The position numbers and the translations under genes were made by a program. The notes below the pieces were generated by a model. That model had not been told where the DNA came from and searched no databases. It worked only from the letters and a program-made list of their open reading frames with translations. 7,576 bases of DNA, from positions 1 through 7,576 of the forward strand of contig CAZACC010000094.1 in assembly GCA_964483545.1 (NCBI GenBank), given 5' to 3'. Shown here piece after piece: positions 6,661 to 7,576 of this stretch (its first letter is position 1; the number at the start of each line of letters is the position of its first letter). The stretch comes from JAAYYM01 sp964483545. Its GTDB lineage: Bacteria > Bacillota > Clostridia > Lachnospirales > Lachnospiraceae.

Positions 6661-7266
6661 ATGGATCAAAGTTCAAGTGTAATGAATCATCAGCTTTTTG
6701 CTTACAAACAACGTTATGATAAGGCATTCAGGATGTCGGAAGTGTTTGTAAATGCAGGATCAAAACGCTTTTTACATACGGATTCTGCAAAGGAGACAGC
6801 TTTTTCTAAGCTACAAGGATTCTGGGTCGGGGTCAGGCTTTTTTTCAATGGAGTGGGAGCAGTTATCACCAATGCACATGAATCAAGTCGAAAAAAGAGA
6901 AAGCTGCGAAAATTATTAAATTGCTCAGTAGATCAGATAGTAACAGATATCAATGAACTTTCTAAGCAAAAAGAAGGTGTAACATGTCTTGGAATGGATT
7001 TTACCTATGATGCAACGGTAGATGCGACTACATTGGTCAATGTGGTTGATATATTCGGAGATGCCCATTTGGAGGCACTGAAAGATATGAGCTGTCTTGC
7101 AAATCTGGAAAATGTCTGGGGCAGTATCTGGCTACCAAAGGATGCAGATATCAGTCAAATGAAACTAAGGGTAGTCTATGGAGATGTTCATGCAGAACAG
7201 CTGCCCACGAAAGTAGGGCTGGAGGATTTGGAGTTTGTGGGTGGAAAGATTTATTATGGGGATTAA
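6661..7266 (+). CDS. Unrecognised protein with C-terminal repeat of about 20 residues
   Basis: I do not recognise this 201-residue protein. Residues 1-50 are polar. Residues 54-72 (FWVGVRLFFNGVGAVITNA) are hydrophobic enough for a membrane-associated or amphipathic helix, and are followed by the basic stretch RKKRKLRK (77-84). From about 125 to the end there are four related segments: VVDIFGDAHLEAL, LENVWGSIWL, LRVVYGDVHAEQL and LEFVGGKIYYGD. Their glycines fall at 133, 154, 174 and 195, a spacing of 20-21. That suggests a short solenoid (leucine-rich or beta-helix type), often used for binding. It is downstream of the lipid genes with its own good ribosome site, so it is probably co-transcribed. 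The basic patch beside a hydrophobic helix would suit contact with acidic lipids, but this is a guess. Confidence 0.8.
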   Translation: MDQSSSVMNHQLFAYKQRYDKAFRMSEVFVNAGSKRFLHTDSAKETAFSKLQGFWVGVRLFFNGVGAVITNAHESSRKKRKLRKLLNCSVDQIVTDINELSKQKEGVTCLGMDFTYDATVDATTLVNVVDIFGDAHLEALKDMSCLANLENVWGSIWLPKDADISQMKLRVVYGDVHAEQLPTKVGLEDLEFVGGKIYYGD

Positions 7267-7268
7267 AA

Positions 7269-7436
7269 GTGAAGGAAGGAAAAGGATTCTGTGAGTTTTG
7301 CAGTGCAAAACAGAGAGACTCAACTGTAAAGAGTAAAACGCCTAAGGATGCCTTGAATTTATTGATTGCGATAAAAGATAAGTGTTTGAGATTTAGGGAG
7401 GAATGGTATGAAGACTTTAAAATGTCAAAATTGTAA
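7269..7436 (+). CDS. Possible small zinc-ribbon-half protein or 5'-truncated relic
   Basis: GTG 7269 opens a 55-residue frame two bases after the preceding stop, with GGGGA six bases upstream as a possible ribosome site. The start GKGFCEFCSAKQ resembles the second half of the neighbouring zinc ribbon (IGFCKYCGQR). The rest, including DALNLLIAIKDKC, is Lys/Glu-rich and reads like real protein. Only one CxxC pair is present (Cys8, Cys11), so it cannot form a full four-cysteine site alone. It overlaps the next gene by 29 bases, which argues against an intact gene. It could be a decayed tandem copy of the zinc-ribbon gene that lost its 5' end. If it is not coding, the 141-base gap from 7267 to 7407 holds only the next ribosome site. 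Confidence 0.42.
   Translation: MKEGKGFCEFCSAKQRDSTVKSKTPKDALNLLIAIKDKCLRFREEWYEDFKMSKL
7395..7402 (+). promoter_or_regulatory. Ribosome binding site of the zinc-ribbon gene
   Basis: AGGGAGGA ends five bases before ATG 7408 and supports that start. Confidence 0.75.
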
Positions 7437-7576
7437 TGCATCCATCGAAATGGATGATGATCAGGAGATAGGATTTTGTAAATATTGTGGGCAGAGAGTA
7501 CAGGTGGTTATAAAACAGAATCTGGTTCATGATCATACTGATGCTGGTCTACGGTTGTTTCAAAAGCAGAAGGAGA
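7408..7576 (+). CDS. Zinc-ribbon protein (3' end outside window)
   Basis: ATG 7408 opens a frame that is still open at the window end, with 56 codons visible. It begins MKTLKCQNCNASIEM and continues IGFCKYCGQRV. Cys6, Cys9, Cys24 and Cys27 make two CxxC pairs 14 residues apart, a classic zinc ribbon. Such N-terminal ribbons occur on many cytosolic and membrane proteins of Firmicutes and do not by themselves give a function. The part that would do so lies beyond the window. Its start is inside the end of the small upstream frame, whose CxxC segment resembles its second half. Confidence 0.82.
   Translation, partial: MKTLKCQNCNASIEMDDDQEIGFCKYCGQRVQVVIKQNLVHDHTDAGLRLFQKQKE

Noticed and set aside
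7151..7441. A 96-codon - strand frame across the end of the repeat protein and the gap
   Set aside because: No ribosome site, no motif, and it opposes two likely + strand genes.
1..7576. CRISPR array, tRNA or rRNA gene, insertion sequence ends
   Set aside because: No spaced direct repeats, cloverleaf-like sequence, rRNA signature or transposase was seen on either strand.

Overview
The window is A+T-rich DNA with purine-rich Shine-Dalgarno sites (AAGGAGGT, GGAGGG, AGGGAGGA) and short gaps or overlaps between genes. This suggests a low-GC Firmicute, most likely a gut-type Clostridia (Lachnospiraceae-like). The assignment rests on style and protein families, not on a marker gene. Every supported gene is on the + strand and no internal promoter or terminator is visible, so the window looks like the inside of one long operon cut at both ends.

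Layout. (1) 1-2103: the 3' part of a large fused protein with an acyl-adenylating (ANL) domain, an acyl carrier domain and a PlsC acyltransferase domain. (2) 2128-2581: a shortened HAD/5'-nucleotidase-like gene, out of frame at a run of nine G. (3) 2578-4244: a second ANL ligase, split by a one-base frameshift inside its ATP-binding loop. (4) 4241-4999: a second PlsC acyltransferase, interrupted by two closely spaced in-frame stops that look like two compensating indels. (5) 5028-5651: a permuted NlpC/P60 (papain-like) protein that begins with seven copies of a tetranucleotide. (6) 5661-6611: a zinc-dependent phospholipase C-like protein. (7) 6661-7266: an unrecognised protein with a C-terminal repeat of about 20 residues. 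(8) 7269-7436: a possible small ORF resembling half of a zinc ribbon. (9) 7408-end: a zinc-ribbon protein that runs off the window.

The gene set points to lipid or acyl-chain chemistry at the membrane: two fatty-acid-activating enzymes, one carrier domain, two acyltransferases, a phospholipase C-like hydrolase and a papain-fold enzyme of a clan that includes lipid acyltransferases. The product is unknown. A plausible inference is that acyl chains are activated, loaded on the carrier and moved to a lipid or lipid-linked acceptor, while the PLC-like and papain-like proteins cut or remodel it.

The most striking feature is three simple-sequence tracts in coding sequence: G10 (895-904), G9 (2195-2203) and ACAA x7 (5034-5061). 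Length changes in each would switch a reading frame, as at bacterial contingency loci. The operon may therefore be a phase-variable lipid-modification locus. The competing explanation is gene decay or assembly error, because genes 3 and 4 carry frame breaks outside such tracts.
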